The position numbers were made by a program, and so were the translations under genes. The notes beneath the pieces are model-generated. The model was not told the origin of the DNA. It worked only from the letters and a program-made list of their open reading frames with translations, and searched no databases. DNA of 64,000 nucleotides from Antedon mediterranea (lineage: Eukaryota > Echinodermata > Crinoidea > Comatulida > Antedonidae), in the NCBI RefSeq assembly GCF_964355755.1, contig NC_092680.1, positions 14,609,001-14,673,000 of the forward strand. Reading direction: 5' to 3'. Positions 1 through 12,300 of the stretch are shown here, one piece after another. How positions within the stretch are numbered: the first letter of the stretch is position 1; each line of letters starts with the position of its first letter.

Positions 1-62
1 AATGCTCTGTTTTTGAGTGCTATCGGCTGAGGTTCGAACCTCGACGGATATTTTTTTTTTTT
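1..62 (+). tRNA. possible 3' end of a tRNA or tRNA-derived repeat, cut by the window edge
   Basis: The stretch near 28-45 has a T-arm look: a 5-bp stem around the loop TTCGAAC with the B-box-like core GGTTCGAACC, then an acceptor-like segment and a T run (about 51-62) that could stop RNA polymerase III. The D-arm and anticodon arm lie outside the window or are not recognisable, so tRNA identity cannot be given. It may equally be the tRNA-like head of a SINE. Confidence 0.3.
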
Positions 63-151
63 AATATTGGTTTTTTTTAAATAGAGATATGTGACACTGT
101 ATTGTCGAACATATATGGTACCATACCGGTAGGTATTCAAATATGCTTAAT

Positions 152-970
152 ACGAAAAGATATTAAAATTCAGTGACTTATTTCTATTTTATATCACTGT
201 GCTTCACTGGCTCCAAGTTGGGTCCACTTGAGCACAGTGTATTAACATACGAAAAGATATTTAAATTCCGTGAATTATGTCTATTTTATATCACTGTGCT
301 CGCCTGTTGCCAAATTGAGTACATTGTATTAAAATACGAAAAGATATTACAATTCAGTGACTTATTTCTATTTTATATCACTGTGCTCCACTGACGCCAA
401 ATTGGGTCCACTTGAGCACAGTGTATTAAAATACGAAAAGACATTAACATGCAGTGACTTAATTATTTCTATTTTATATCACTGTGCTTCCCTGGCTCCA
501 AATAGGGCTCTATTGAGCAAAGTGTATTAAAATACGAAAAGATATTAAAATTCAGTGACTTATTTCTATTTAATATCACTGTTCTTCCCTGGCTCCAAAT
601 TGGGTCCACTTGAGCACAGTGTGTATTAACATACGAAAAGATATTAAAATTCAGTGACTTATTTCTATTTTATATCACTATGCTCCCCTGGCTCCAAATT
701 GGGTCCACATGAGCACAATGTAATAACATATGAAACGATATTAAAATTAGTGACCTATTTCTATGTTATATCACTGTGCTCCACTGGCTCCAAATTGTGT
801 CCACTTGAGCACAGTGTATTAGAATACGAAAAGATATTAACATTCAATGACTTGTTTCTATTTATATCACTGTGCTCCACTGGCTCCAAATTGGGTCCAC
901 TTGAGCACAGTGTAATAACGAAAAGATATTAAAATTAGTGACTTATTTCTATTTTATATCACTATACTAT
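152..970. repeat. 97-bp tandem satellite, about 9 copies
   Basis: The phrase ACGAAAAGATATT recurs at about 152, 249, 336, 433, 534, 633, 729, 826 and 918, a spacing of 87-101 and mostly 96-97 bp. Each unit also has a TATCACTGTGCTCC block and GGGTCCACTTGAGCACAGTG. Copies differ by scattered substitutions and small indels. Short reading frames through it are by-products of the repeat; no gene is seen. Confidence 0.9.
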
Positions 971-1155
971 TTCTATTTCGGAAGTAAATAAAGGCATAAA
1001 TGGCGCTCCGTAGAAGTAGAGAATGCTCGATTTGTCGAAATGACGCTCTGAATATACCACTCCTATTCGTTCAATGCAAATAAAAGCGAGACAACATGGA
1101 GCTAAATTTAAAGGGCGCCTCGATCGCACGTCGAGTAGGGATACGGAAAGTTATT

Positions 1156-1958
1156 AGTCGCGTGGAAGCGACTCTATAGTTCACTATGTCGGTCGGTCGG
1201 TCGGTCGGTCTGTCTGTCTGTCTGTCTGTCTGTCGGTCGGTCGGTCGGTCTGTCTGTCTGTCTGTCTGTCGGTCTGGTATCTCTATGCGTTTTATCGCTT
1301 TATGACCTTATCTTGATATCAGTTTAATCTAGCTAAGTCAATTTTTCACAGAATATTCCTTATGGCCAGGAATCGATGTGGTTATGTTTTCACGGTGCGC
1401 AATAACAAATTACGTGGTCTACGCACGATTTAACGAAATCACGTTTGTAATCATATCTTCACAACCATGAATCACAATTAAATAAAATTTGGTACTCATA
1501 AATTGCAGGGCATAAATCATCATATGGCAATACAATTACGTGCGTAGCGCATGTAAGGCATGCGTACGCGCGCTTAAAATTTTCAAAATTTATTTTCGAT
1601 GAAATAAGAGTACGTTTCAGGCAATTTTAAGCGTTTACAAAATTGCCATGAGTGCGCAGATTTTTTGCGCGTTAAATGTTTTTGCGCACTCTTTTTGCCC
1701 GATTTCTGTTTTCTTGACTTACTTTTCAACTCGAAATTACGTTATACGAGCACGTCAAAAGTGACAGGCTACGCACGTGTAAATTAAAAAAATATAAATG
1801 TTTTTAAACATTTCAACATTTTTAAACATGTTCAGTAATTTCGGTCAGTATAGTTCACTATGTCGGTCGGTCGGTCTGTCTGTCTGTCTGTCGGTCTGTC
1901 TGTCGGTCCGGTATCACTATGCATTGTAGCACGCGACTTAATGGCTGTTGGCCTTGTT
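1156..1958 (+). mobile_element. 0.8-kb dispersed element R1, copy 1, with internal GTCG/GTCT microsatellites
   Basis: Starts AGTCGCGTGGAAGCGACT and ends GCTGTTGGCCTTGTT. Copies 2 (11232-12018) and 3 (24350-25049) share these ends and the AT-rich core. Each full copy carries the module TAGTTCACTATGTCGG, a (GTCG)n/(GTCT)n tract, then GGTATC.CTATGC twice, once near each end. AGTCGCGTG at the start is matched in inverse by CACGCGACT close to the end. No protein is encoded. It could be a MITE, or a Helitron-type non-autonomous element of the microsatellite-bearing kind; the sequence does not decide. Confidence 0.8.
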
Positions 1959-3320
1959 GTATAGGAAATAAGCTATTATAACAGTAGAATAATATGATTG
2001 TAAAATTAAGATTGAATACGAATTAACATATAAAATGTAATGTTATCTTTATAGAAAGTGCAAATGAATCATATTTATATGCTTTGGAATAAAAATTTGT
2101 GTTTCAATTACCTGGAATTGTTTAGGTACTTGGAATTGTTTAGGTACCTGGAATATCTACCTGTATTTAATTTCTTTTATTTTAATGTTTTTATTTGCAA
2201 ATAAATTTTAAAATTATTTACATTTAAATGTTTATCATTGGACAGAGATAGAGAATTTAATACCTAGCTTTAGAAACACTTCTTCATCAGAGTGAATAAA
2301 TATATTAGGAGCCTAGTGGTAAATAGGCCTACAATGTGTATGCCTATATAATAATCGATTACTTATGATTTTTTTCTAAATGGGTAATACTAGAGAATAG
2401 GTAGTATGGCTTGTAATCAATCAATCAATCAATCAATGTTTATTGTAATCAATAATATTATACAAACAGTCGATCTGTATACAATGAATACGGTACCAGT
2501 AGGCCTAATAGGAATTTGAGTACGAGTATGTTTTACTGAAAAATACCAATTATTGTTAATTATCTATTAATTTTAATAATTTAATAATAACTAATTATTA
2601 TATTATGCTTGTAACACTCTGAACTTTCGTGAATTCACCGTAATTGTATATGACATGATTATGTAATTGTGAATGTGATAATAATAACAATAATATAACA
2701 TTATCGATAATATTAATTATGCCGTGAGTTCATTATTGTTAAGGAAAAAATATCAGTGGGGAGGCCTACTTCAGATTCAGATTCAGATAATATTTATTTA
2801 GATAATAATGAATGAATATATACAAAATAGAAAAAAGATATTAAAGTGAACATAGATAAAGCAGTAATTGGTAGTCATTATTATCATGGATCCCTTCTAG
2901 AAGTTAAAAACTTGTCCCGTAGGGACCCACAACAAAACACACTTTACCCCCTTTTATTATACTACCCTTACAAAAAATGTTATAGAACTCTACTATAGAA
3001 GTTTAGAATTCTATGTTAATCTATAGAAACAGATACTTTCTATAGGATTGAATTTACAGATTTTAACCCTAGAGTTTTATAGAAATTGCTTTATAGAAAA
3101 TATTGAAATTGCAGAAGAATTGCTATCATTTATTCATAAATCATATATTGTTTGCCAACAACAATACTGTATACTGTAAAATTTGCATTATGACTTGACT
3201 GGGGTTTACCAAGATTGGTAAGAGTTTTCCAAATCAAATAGAATATCATTAAAAAAACATCACTTAACGACAAAAGAACAATAATAAAACTATTATATAA
3301 TTCATCTGGTTCCGAATATA
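1959..3320. other. non-coding stretch, AT-rich
   Basis: No exon with splice signals was found on either strand. It holds a short CAAT tetranucleotide run near 2417-2437 and a TTCAGATTCAGATAA stretch near 2770 of the kind found in decayed retroelement tails. Confidence 0.5.
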
Positions 3321-3442
3321 ATTAACTGGAAAACTATTACTTTATGTTAACCAAAAAAATACAAACACAAACTAAAGGTATTTATACCAATTTTGTATGT
3401 ATTTTTTTGGTTCAACATGAAAGTAATAACTTTCCAGTTAAT
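3321..3442. mobile_element. small hairpin element (MITE-like)
   Basis: ATTAACTGGAAA at the left is the inverse of TTTCCAGTTAAT at the right. The arms continue inwards as TATTACTTT / AAAGTAATA and AACCAAAAAAATAC / GTATTTTTTTGGTT, so about 50 bp of each side pairs around a short centre. No coding content. Length and palindromy suggest a non-autonomous DNA transposon remnant; no target duplication is clear. Confidence 0.55.
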
Positions 3443-3611
3443 AATTAAAACTGTTATGTCAAAAAAGTCGAGCGGCGTTTTTTGTAAGAAATATTTCTTG
3501 TTTAAACCTAAACCTAAACTTATGTAAAATTATGATGTTTAATAACATAAATTATCATCAATTTTAAAAATGTAGTGATTACCGACAAAACTGTAAGTAG
3601 GTAGTCGATTA

Positions 3612-3860
3612 ACTAAGATATCTCTATTTAAAATTAAGATATCTCTGTTTAAAACAAAGATATCTCTGTTTAAAACTAAGATATCTCTATTTAAAAACTA
3701 AGATATCTCTATTTAAAATTAAGATATCTCTATTTAAAATTAAGATATCTCTATTTAAAACAAAGATATCTCTGTTTAAAACTAAGATATCTCTATTTAA
3801 AAACTAAGATATCTATATTTAAAACTAGGATATCTCTATTTAAAACTAATTGATATCTTG
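3612..3860. repeat. 21-23 bp tandem repeat, about 11 copies
   Basis: Unit AAGATATCTCTATTTAAAA with small spacers (CTA, TTA, CA). GATATC recurs about every 22 bp, and CTATTT alternates with CTGTTT. Simple satellite; no gene. Confidence 0.9.
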
Positions 3861-3894
3861 TAAATGATTTAATGACAGTTTGGCCCGACATTAT

Positions 3895-4340
3895 GTACGC
3901 GCACAAAAACATTGAATCCAACATCGACTTGTTGGAACTATAACGTACATAACAGTAAGTCAACGAGTTAAAAACCAAACAATCGAGTAGCAATAGTATT
4001 AAAAAAACATCAAACATCGACTTGGAACTATACGTACATAGCAGTAGGCCAACGAGTTAACAACCAAACTACAAGTAGCAATGGTATATATAGCCTCGAC
4101 GTTGCAGTGTATCGTGTGCGCGCGCAAAAAAAACATCGAACATCGACTGGAACTACTGTATACGAAGGCCTACATAACAGTAAGCCAACGAGTTAACAAC
4201 CAAACACTACAAGCAACAATGATAATATGGCATTGACCTTGTAGTATCGTGCACGCGCGCAGCAAATAACAAATATCGTCTTTAAAACAACGAGTTAACA
4301 TACAAATATAGCGCGCGCGAGCAGCAAATGGTAATATAGT
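3895..4340. repeat. degenerate tandem block (about 110-150 bp units)
   Basis: Three to four diverged copies of a block holding AACATCGACTTGGAACTA, TACATAACAGTAAG and CCAACGAGTTAACAACCAAAC, each followed by a GCGCGCGC-rich piece (near 4118, 4252 and 4313). A GT dinucleotide run follows at about 4443-4463. No coding signal. Confidence 0.65.
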
Positions 4341-4690
4341 CCAACGCGTTTACGACGACCTTGTGAAACAACTCAATACAATGTATATAAATACATTAAC
4401 ATTAACTCGATCTTTGGGCCTAGCAATAAATTTGATTTTAATTGTGTGTGTGTGTGTGTGTGCGCGAAAAAGTTTCTCTTTTTTAAACATTTGCGGGCTC
4501 AACAGCACTCTCAAGTGAACGCCTACACAATACAAACGGAGAGGGTGAGTTACAAATAATAATAGGAAAAGAAAATTATTAAATGAAAGTACTGTTGTGG
4601 TATAGACCTATAGGGTAAAATAAATCAAATCTAGTAAAGAATACAACGACACGGCATTCTGAACACGAAGCATTAACATAACAATAGACC

Positions 4691-5767
4691 CGGGTGTCAC
4701 GCAACCTAAGACCGCGAAAGCTAAGACCCCCTAAGACCTAAGATCACGAAAGCTAAGACCCAAGACCTAAGATTACAAATATTTATCTTTCACCTGCCTT
4801 GTATTTTAACTCCCAACATTTATTCTGAATACCACACCTTAGAATTGGCACTTTCATGAAAAAGAATCACATAAAAAGTAACAAATACATTTTTAAATTG
4901 ATGATTTTACAGACGTTTTTCTCGCACACAAAATGACTAGCCTACAGACAGTACACTAGTAGGCCTACCCCATGTTCAATGTTTTTGTTTCTATGGAACG
5001 TCAAAAGAGCAAAAATTATATAGAGGGCTGAAAACTCTGTGGAGTCCATCTATAGTGTGGATGGAACAATGTAAAATTAAAATTGTAATGATAATAGTAT
5101 AATCATGCAAGTACGAAGAAATAAATACTGGCAAATAAATTTTAACTTAAAAATCATGATAAGTTTTTTTGTTTCGTTTTCTTTCTGTTTTTATACTTGT
5201 ACTATTATTGTTGCTCTTTTGGCGCTCCATAAAAACAAAAACATTGAGCATGGGGAGCTCGAGGAGTTACATTACAGTATACAAAGAAACACGTCTGTAA
5301 AATCATCAATTTAAAGGATTTATTTATTTGTTATTATGTGTTTCTCCTTCTGAAAGTACTTAAGTCCTAATTTTAAAGTGTGGTATTCAGGATAAAGTTA
5401 GTCAACAAATTTGGAGTCAAAATACAAGAAAGGCAGGTGCGTAAGAAAAACATCCTCTGAACCAACACAATGGAGTAAATATATACCAACAAACAACCCG
5501 TAAAGTTTGTTTGTTGTAAAGAAAAAAATATACATTTACTCAACGGGCGAAAATAATGTGAGTTTATCTATGTTTTGCGGTAGTATTTAATTATATTTAT
5601 GGTAATAAATGAAACCTACTGTGTTAAATTATGTATGGATAAACAAGTATTGTTTTTAAGCTGTAGTATATCTTAGAATTTGTAATCTTAGGTCTTGGGT
5701 CTTAGCTTTCGTGATCTTAGGTCTTAGGGGGTCTTAGCTTTCGTGGTCTTAGGTTTCGTGACACCCG
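4691..5767 (+). mobile_element. 1.1-kb fold-back transposon E1, copy A
   Basis: Begins CGGGTGTCAC and ends with its inverse. The outer 90 bp on both sides are built from AAGCTAAGACC-type phrases. The arms keep matching inwards: CACCTGCC.., TTCTGAATACCACACC, AAATTGATGATTTTACAG and CAATGTTTTTGTTTCTATGG on the left each have an inverse partner on the right. Most of the 1077 bp is therefore an imperfect palindrome. Copy B (14783-15875) is inverted relative to it, and an internal piece sits at 37236-37440. No transposase is present, so it is non-autonomous. No target duplication is visible for this copy. Confidence 0.85.
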
Positions 5768-5994
5768 GCTGTGGGCCTTGTTTTTAACAAAATGGACCTC
5801 ACACAGGCCATTTCTTTTAAGTAAAATGTTAAACTTGGCAGCTTCTTCCTCCTCCATCTTTCTTTTTTGTTGTACTCGATATAGAGAGAGCCAGGGCTGA
5901 TGATGAGGGGGGATGGTCAGAGAAGTAATCGCGCGCTTGCTGATCGCCGCACGTCACATGACATCATGGTGTGATCGTCGGAAGAGCGCGCAAG

Positions 5995-6545
5995 TTCAGA
6001 CATGCTATCGTGGAATTCCGTCTTGCCGAGATACTTTACCTTGGAATTCCGTCTTTCCGAGATAAACTATCTGAGAATTCCGTCTTTCCGAGATAAACTA
6101 TCTGAGAATTCCGTCTTTCCGAAATAAACTATCTGAGAATTCCGTCTTTCCGAAATAAACTATCTGAGAATTCCGTCTTTCCGAGATAAACTATCTCAGA
6201 ATTCCGTCTTTCCGAGATAAACTATCTAAGAATTCCGTCTTTCCGAGATAAACTATCTAAGAATTCCATCTTTCCGAGATAAACTATCTAAGAATTCCAT
6301 CTTTCCGAGATAAACTATCTGAGAATTCCGTCTTTCCGAGATAAACTATCTGAGAATTCCGTCTTTCCGAGATAAACTATCTCAGAATTCCGTCTTTCCG
6401 AGATAAACTATCTCAGAATTCCGTCTTTCCGAGATAAACTATCTAAGAATTCTATCTTTCCAAGATAAACTATCTGAGAATTCCGTCTTTCCGAGATAAA
6501 CTATCTGAGAATTCCGTCTTTCTGAGTTAATTTATCTTGGAATTC
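5995..6545. repeat. 31-bp satellite, about 17 copies
   Basis: Unit GAATTCCGTCTTTCCGAG plus ATAAACTATCTGA, spacing exactly 31 bp (for example 6061 to 6092). Each unit contains the small inverted repeat AGATA-AAC-TATCT and an EcoRI-type GAATTC. Variants (CTGAG, CTCAG, CTAAG; CCGTC, CCATC) are grouped along the array, as expected from unequal exchange. A GC-richer stretch (5900-6000) precedes it. There are no unique spacers. Confidence 0.92.
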
Positions 6546-6689
6546 CATCATATCGATTGCTTTATTCCATGTTTCCAAGATAATTATCTCAGTAACTCGG
6601 AATCTCGGAAGGTCAATTTAAGCTTCCGTACATAGCTAACTACAGAATGCAAATTGGACTCTATTAGAAAGGAAAACGAAAGAAAAAAG

Positions 6690-8945
6690 AATATGCAAGA
6701 AAAAATAGCATAAGCGTTATGAAATTGGTTAGCGTTTCAGTACGAATAGCAGCCATAATTTATGTACAATTACTACTTGCTGGAGATCATCCAGGGCCTC
6801 GTCCAACACGACAGGAAACAACCAAACAAACTGACCCCGACGAAGAAAAGATAACCGGTTCTTCATTTTCTCACATTTAATACAAAATATGAACACAAAA
6901 ATGAACTATATTGCTGAAGATATAAAACTTATGAAAGCTCAGATGGATACAATAACTAGTAGCATGAACCATTTAAAGAAAGAATTGAAGAAGAAAATAA
7001 TATCTGAAAAAAGAAAACGAAAAACAAAAAATTAAAATAGACCAAATTGAAGGACAAAGCCGAAGGAAGAATCTAATATTTTATGGAATAAATGAAAGAG
7101 ACGGTGAAAGTTGGGCTCAAGCCGACGAAAAAGTCAAAGAATACATCACGGAAACTCCAAAAATGGATGGAAATAGTATCCAGTTTGATACTTAATGCTA
7201 AAATTAGACAAAGGCCTATAATAGCGAAATTTAAAAAGAAGATATTTTAAGCAGAAAGATACGTCGACATGCAACCGTGGGAGAAAATGTTTTTCAAGCA
7301 GAAGCAAGCGTCAATGAAGACTCCACAGCAAGAGTTAGAGCAATTAGAAAGAAACTGAAACCAATGATGGCCGAAGCTATTAAGAAAGGGAAACAAATTA
7401 AATTAAGATATGATAAGCTTATTATTTATAATGAATCATTTACCTTTGATTTAGATAATGATAAATTAGTTTCATTAAATAAAAATAAATAGAAAATAAA
7501 TAATGCCAATATGCAAAATCAAAAAAAGACAAAAACAAAAAATGTAATAGCCTTAAAATCGGCACCAATAATAAACGTAATTGTAAATAAAAATTACATT
7601 TAATGTAATAAAAGAATTTGTAAAAAAAATATATAAGTACTAAAAATAATTACAAAAAACTATTAAAACAGAAACAAATAGACTACTACAAAACAAAAAG
7701 GAAAAACATAAGACGACTCCTCAAAGATAACGATAATAAAAGATTCCGAGAAGAGAAGAAAAAAAGCAATCTATCAAATGAAATTTCATTAATGGTATGG
7801 CATCGACACTTTAGTAATGTAAACAGTTCCAATAATTGTAAGCGTAGTGGACAACTTGCCCTATGTCAATCAAATATTGAACACAGAAATTAAATTAGAT
7901 GAAGTCATAAGTGCATTTAAACACCAACAAGGGTAAAGCCCCGGGTATTGATGGTATCACGAGCGGAATATTATTAAATGTCCCTAATTTTGTATATGAA
8001 AAAAAAATTTAATATTTGTCAGTAGGACTTTCCCTTAATGTTGTGCCACCACTGTAATTATACCAATACATAAAAAGGGAAAAGTTCTGAACCTCAAAAC
8101 TATAGAGAGGGATATCTCTGATACCAACCATAGCTAAGGCTTTCCTTTATATCATCAATAATAAACTCATAGACTGGACAGATAAATGTAACATTTTGAA
8201 TCAGGAGCAATCAGGGTCTAGGAAAGGACATCGAACCCTCGACAATATATATTTTGAACACAATTGTATCCAAAAATCTTATTAAGAAGAGGGGCAGAAC
8301 TTGTGTTACTTTTGTCGACTTAAAATGTGCCTTTGATTCTTCAATAAACCACAATTACCTTACTTACGAATTAAAGAAACTAGGTCTGCAAGATGAAATT
8401 TTAAATGTAATTAATTCACTCTATTCAAAACTAAAGTCTTTTGTTAAAATTGATTCCCTACAAAATGGAATTGGTATACAACAGGAGTCACCATTATCAT
8501 CTCTATACTATTTAATATCTTTCTACAAGACTTAATTCTGCAAAACAATCTGATAAAATACAGATTCAAGATTACAAATTTTAGATCTTGAAAACGAAAA
8601 GGGATGATGGACAGGAATTGAAAGGGAAAAACGAATCTGTAAAGTTTACAAATGTAATGAGGTTGAAAATGAATATCACCTAGTTTTAGTATGTCCATAC
8701 TACAACGAAATTAGACACTCCTTCTTAAAACCTTATTATTTTAATCAACCAACAAATAAAAAGTTTATTTTACTAATGAAAAACAAAAAAAAAGTAATAA
8801 AAAACCTGGTAAGATTTGCCTTTTTGGCATATAAAAAGAGAACTAATTATTTTGCTGTTACTACTTCTTAAATTTTACAATATGTATTATTTTCTATTAC
8901 TGTACTTGGGCCAGTGGCCTACATACTATTGAATAAATGGATGAA
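6690..8945 (+). mobile_element. decayed non-LTR retrotransposon (LINE), internally deleted
   Basis: Pieces in LINE order lie on the plus strand. A coiled-coil ORF1-like start (about 6890-7034) and its continuation with frameshifts include LIFYGINERDGESW near 7078 and a basic ORF1-type segment at 7277-7492. Then come the reverse-transcriptase fingers GKAPGIDGI near 7933 and the palm motif TFVDLKCAFDS at about 8310-8340 inside 8254-8535. The C-terminal tail has VCPYYNEIRHSF at 8689-8725. It ends near ATTGAATAAATGGATGAATGAATA. Endonuclease and part of the RT are missing, and frames are broken in several places. Clade not assigned. Confidence 0.85.
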
Positions 8946-9374
8946 TGAATAATGTAGTTATGGTTAATGGTTAGCATTGTATCATTGTGATCTCATCTTT
9001 CACAAATTTTGAAAACATATATATTTCTATATAATATCTTAATATAATTTATTAAGGCCTATTACCATGTCATCGAATGAATTAAAACAACCGTGTAAAC
9101 ATAAGGAAATGTGTTTTAATATGTATTATTTTATATTATATTAGTAATTAACTGAAGGCCTACATAAAATATTCAATTTTAATGGGTAATAAGATTTAAA
9201 ATTATAGTAACAATAATAATAATTTAGATTTAGCCTAAATAAAAGGCCAACCAGAAGTTTTAAAAGAGGGTACCAGGGAAAGTATTACTGTAGTTTATAC
9301 GGGCCTATGTGTACGGATATAGGTGGGTAAATCGCATAAAAAACACAACAAAAAAAACCAACCAAACAATATGC
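8946..9374. other. 3' flank of the SLC17-family gene
   Basis: AT-rich and without exons on either strand. It lies directly downstream of the SLC17 stop codon (minus strand), so it probably includes that gene's 3' UTR, whose end cannot be placed. Confidence 0.4.
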
Positions 9375-12300
9375 CTATAAGCCTACATGAGAAAATATTT
9401 CAAAATGCCCCAGTTTCTTCAAAATCAGTATAGTTATCTGTTCATTCTGATCACGTGATGATTTTCCTTTATCCCATTCCTGTTGTTTTACATCGCCAAA
9501 CATTAGGAAAATCACGAGTCCAAATATATGTACTACAGCAATGATAATGAATATGATACGCCACTGGTTCATTGAGTTCTGTAATAAAACACAATATATA
9601 TTAATATTTAATAAACTTATGGATGGATATTACCATTGATTATTAGCACACATAGCCCTTTGCTTTTTAAACTATGCCCCTATAGCAAAGTACAGAGTAG
9701 TTGGGTATCACTATGATGCGCTGAGTTCTTCCATAAATTCTTACAGAATGAATTCATGAGGCTTGCTTCATTTTACTTTCATAGAATAAGAGTAAACGGA
9801 TATTTAACCCAAGTGATGGAGACGTCATCCACAATAGGTGGTGCCATAAAGTGTCTTATTATGATCATGGAAGACCTCTATGTTATTATTATATTTGTTG
9901 ATGTGTTTAGTATGCGTATGCGGTTGTTGTTTGTTTTTATTGTTTATTTGCGCACACACACACAAGAACAAAATTTAAGTTTAAAAAAAAGGTGTGCAGA
10001 AGAAGGCCAAAATAAGTTTAAAGACAAAATTTAAGTCATGGCCAGCAGATTAAATAAATAAAATATTGAAGGTATAGTAGCCCAGTTTACAAGAAGAACA
10101 ACTTATAATGTTAAGAAACAGTAGCAGGTGTTTGCCATAAGCCGCAACCAGATTCTTATTTAAGTTAAATTTGAACGAAGGAGGATTGGAAAGACATTTG
10201 AATGAAGTGCTTAATAAATTCCATAATTTCGGGCCATTTTAAAACATTGATTTTCTTCTCAAATGAAATGTATGCTTTTCGGATAAAATATTGGTTTTGG
10301 CAAAGCTTGTAAATTACACGGCAAGTAAAAAGGGAATCTACCTCTGTTTCTAACAGTTTTCCAAGAATTGCCGGTCCAGCGAATCCTGTTCCATTTGAAA
10401 CCACAAAAATAATTCCAGAAACAAGACCAGTGTGATTTGGACTGATGTCCATAACGTTTGTTTCAATCCCGGAACCTGCAAAACCATATGCACCCAAGGC
10501 ACCGATAATGCAAAGTGTTCCTACCACCGGGTTGGCACCAAAGTATCCCACAATCGTAAATAAAACAGCGGGTAAAAACAATGCTGAAAAATAAAAAGGT
10601 AATTGAAATAATGCTTTTATTTTTTTGAATGAATGTTCGAGTATTATATCATAAGATACAACGTAGACCCTACCGTGCATGCAGAAGGTTAAATATATAA
10701 AAATATATTTTGATTCTTTGAGCTTAAAAAATGTTATTTTAAAATTATCATTAGATGAGATCAGGGAGATTTATTTTACATCTCCCTGATGAGATCAAGC
10801 ATTGTATTCAGATAAAATATTTTACGCATGCGCATTGTCTATCATTCTCTTAGCAGCAGTGCCGCTAACACTGTTTAATTCCATTAACAAGAGAGGCTGT
10901 TCGGGTTGCTATGTTTTAATACTTTCAATCTAATCGCAATTGTTTTAAATGGTTATTTGTGTAACAGTATTGATACATGTATATAAAACGTACTTACATA
11001 AAAATGTCATTAGTTTTCTGGTAAGTAGGATGCTAATCTTTCCTCTTGACATTAAATAATGTGCAACAATGCCACTTATTATGAAGACAAGCATTTGTGT
11101 TAGGTACGCTATGGAAACCATCAAACAGGTCTTGAATATAAAGAAATAATTATAAAAAATATATAAAGTATATCGATAGATATAGACAAATGCCATGATC
11201 GTATACAACACCATTTGCTCACAGCATTTTTAGTCGCGTGGAAGCGACTCTATAGTTCACTATGTCGGTCGGTTGGTCGGTCTGTCTGTCTGTCTGTCTG
11301 TCGGTCTGTCTGTGTCGGTTTGTCGGTCCGGTATCACTATGCGTTTTATCGCTTTCTGACCTTATCTTGATATCAGTTTAATCTAGCTAGGTCAATTTTT
11401 CACAGTATATTCCTTATGGCCAGGAATCAATGTGTTTATGTTTTCACGGTGCGCAATAAAAAATTACGCGGTCTACGCATGATTTAACGAAATCACGTTT
11501 GTAATCATATCTTCACAACCATGAATCACAATTAAATAAAATTTGGTACTCATAAATTTCAGGGCATAAATCATCATATGGCAATACAATTACGTGTGTA
11601 GCGCATGTAACGCATGCGTACGCGCGCTTACAATTTTCAAAACTTATTTTCGATGAAATAAGAGTACGTTTCAGGCAATTTTAAGCGTTTACAAAATTTC
11701 CATGAGTGCGCATATTTTTGCGCGCGCACTGCGCGTTAAATGTTATTGCGCACTCTTTTTGCCCGATTTCTGTTTTCTTGACTTACTTTTCAACTCGAAA
11801 TTACGTTATACGAGCACGTCAAAAGTGAAATTAAAAAAATATAAATGTTTTTAAACATTTTCAACATTTTTAAACATGTTCAGTAATTTCGGTCAGTATA
11901 GTTCACTATGTCGGTCGGTCGGTCTGTCGGTCTGTCTGTCGGTCTGTCTGTCGGTCTGTCTGTCGGTTCGGTATCACTATGCATTGTAGCACGCGACTTA
12001 ATGGCTGTTGGCCTTGTTTTAATTTGTTTACTTCGAGAAACGCCAATTACAGGATGGATAAACTATTCATTCCGTTCTTTGTTGTACGAGATTATAATTT
12101 ACGATTTCTTTTCAAACATCATCCACAGACATCATAATAGAGTACATCTTCATTTACTAGTTCTAATAACCAATTGTATCTTAGCTATCTTAATGTGCCT
12201 ACTTACAACTTTGACGTTCAAATTTAGTATAGTAGTGAAAAACATAGGTACGTTTGAGTGTCCAAAGAAGTAACCAAGTTGGAAGGCAGTGTAACTTATA

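Noticed and set aside
5995-6545. CRISPR-like direct repeats
   Set aside because: The 31-bp units are contiguous with no unique spacers, no cas genes are present, and the DNA is eukaryotic.
11908-12273. 121-codon frame starting [11 protein letters not shown]
   Set aside because: The start is the GTCG/GTCT microsatellite of element R1; the rest overlaps an SLC17 exon on the other strand.
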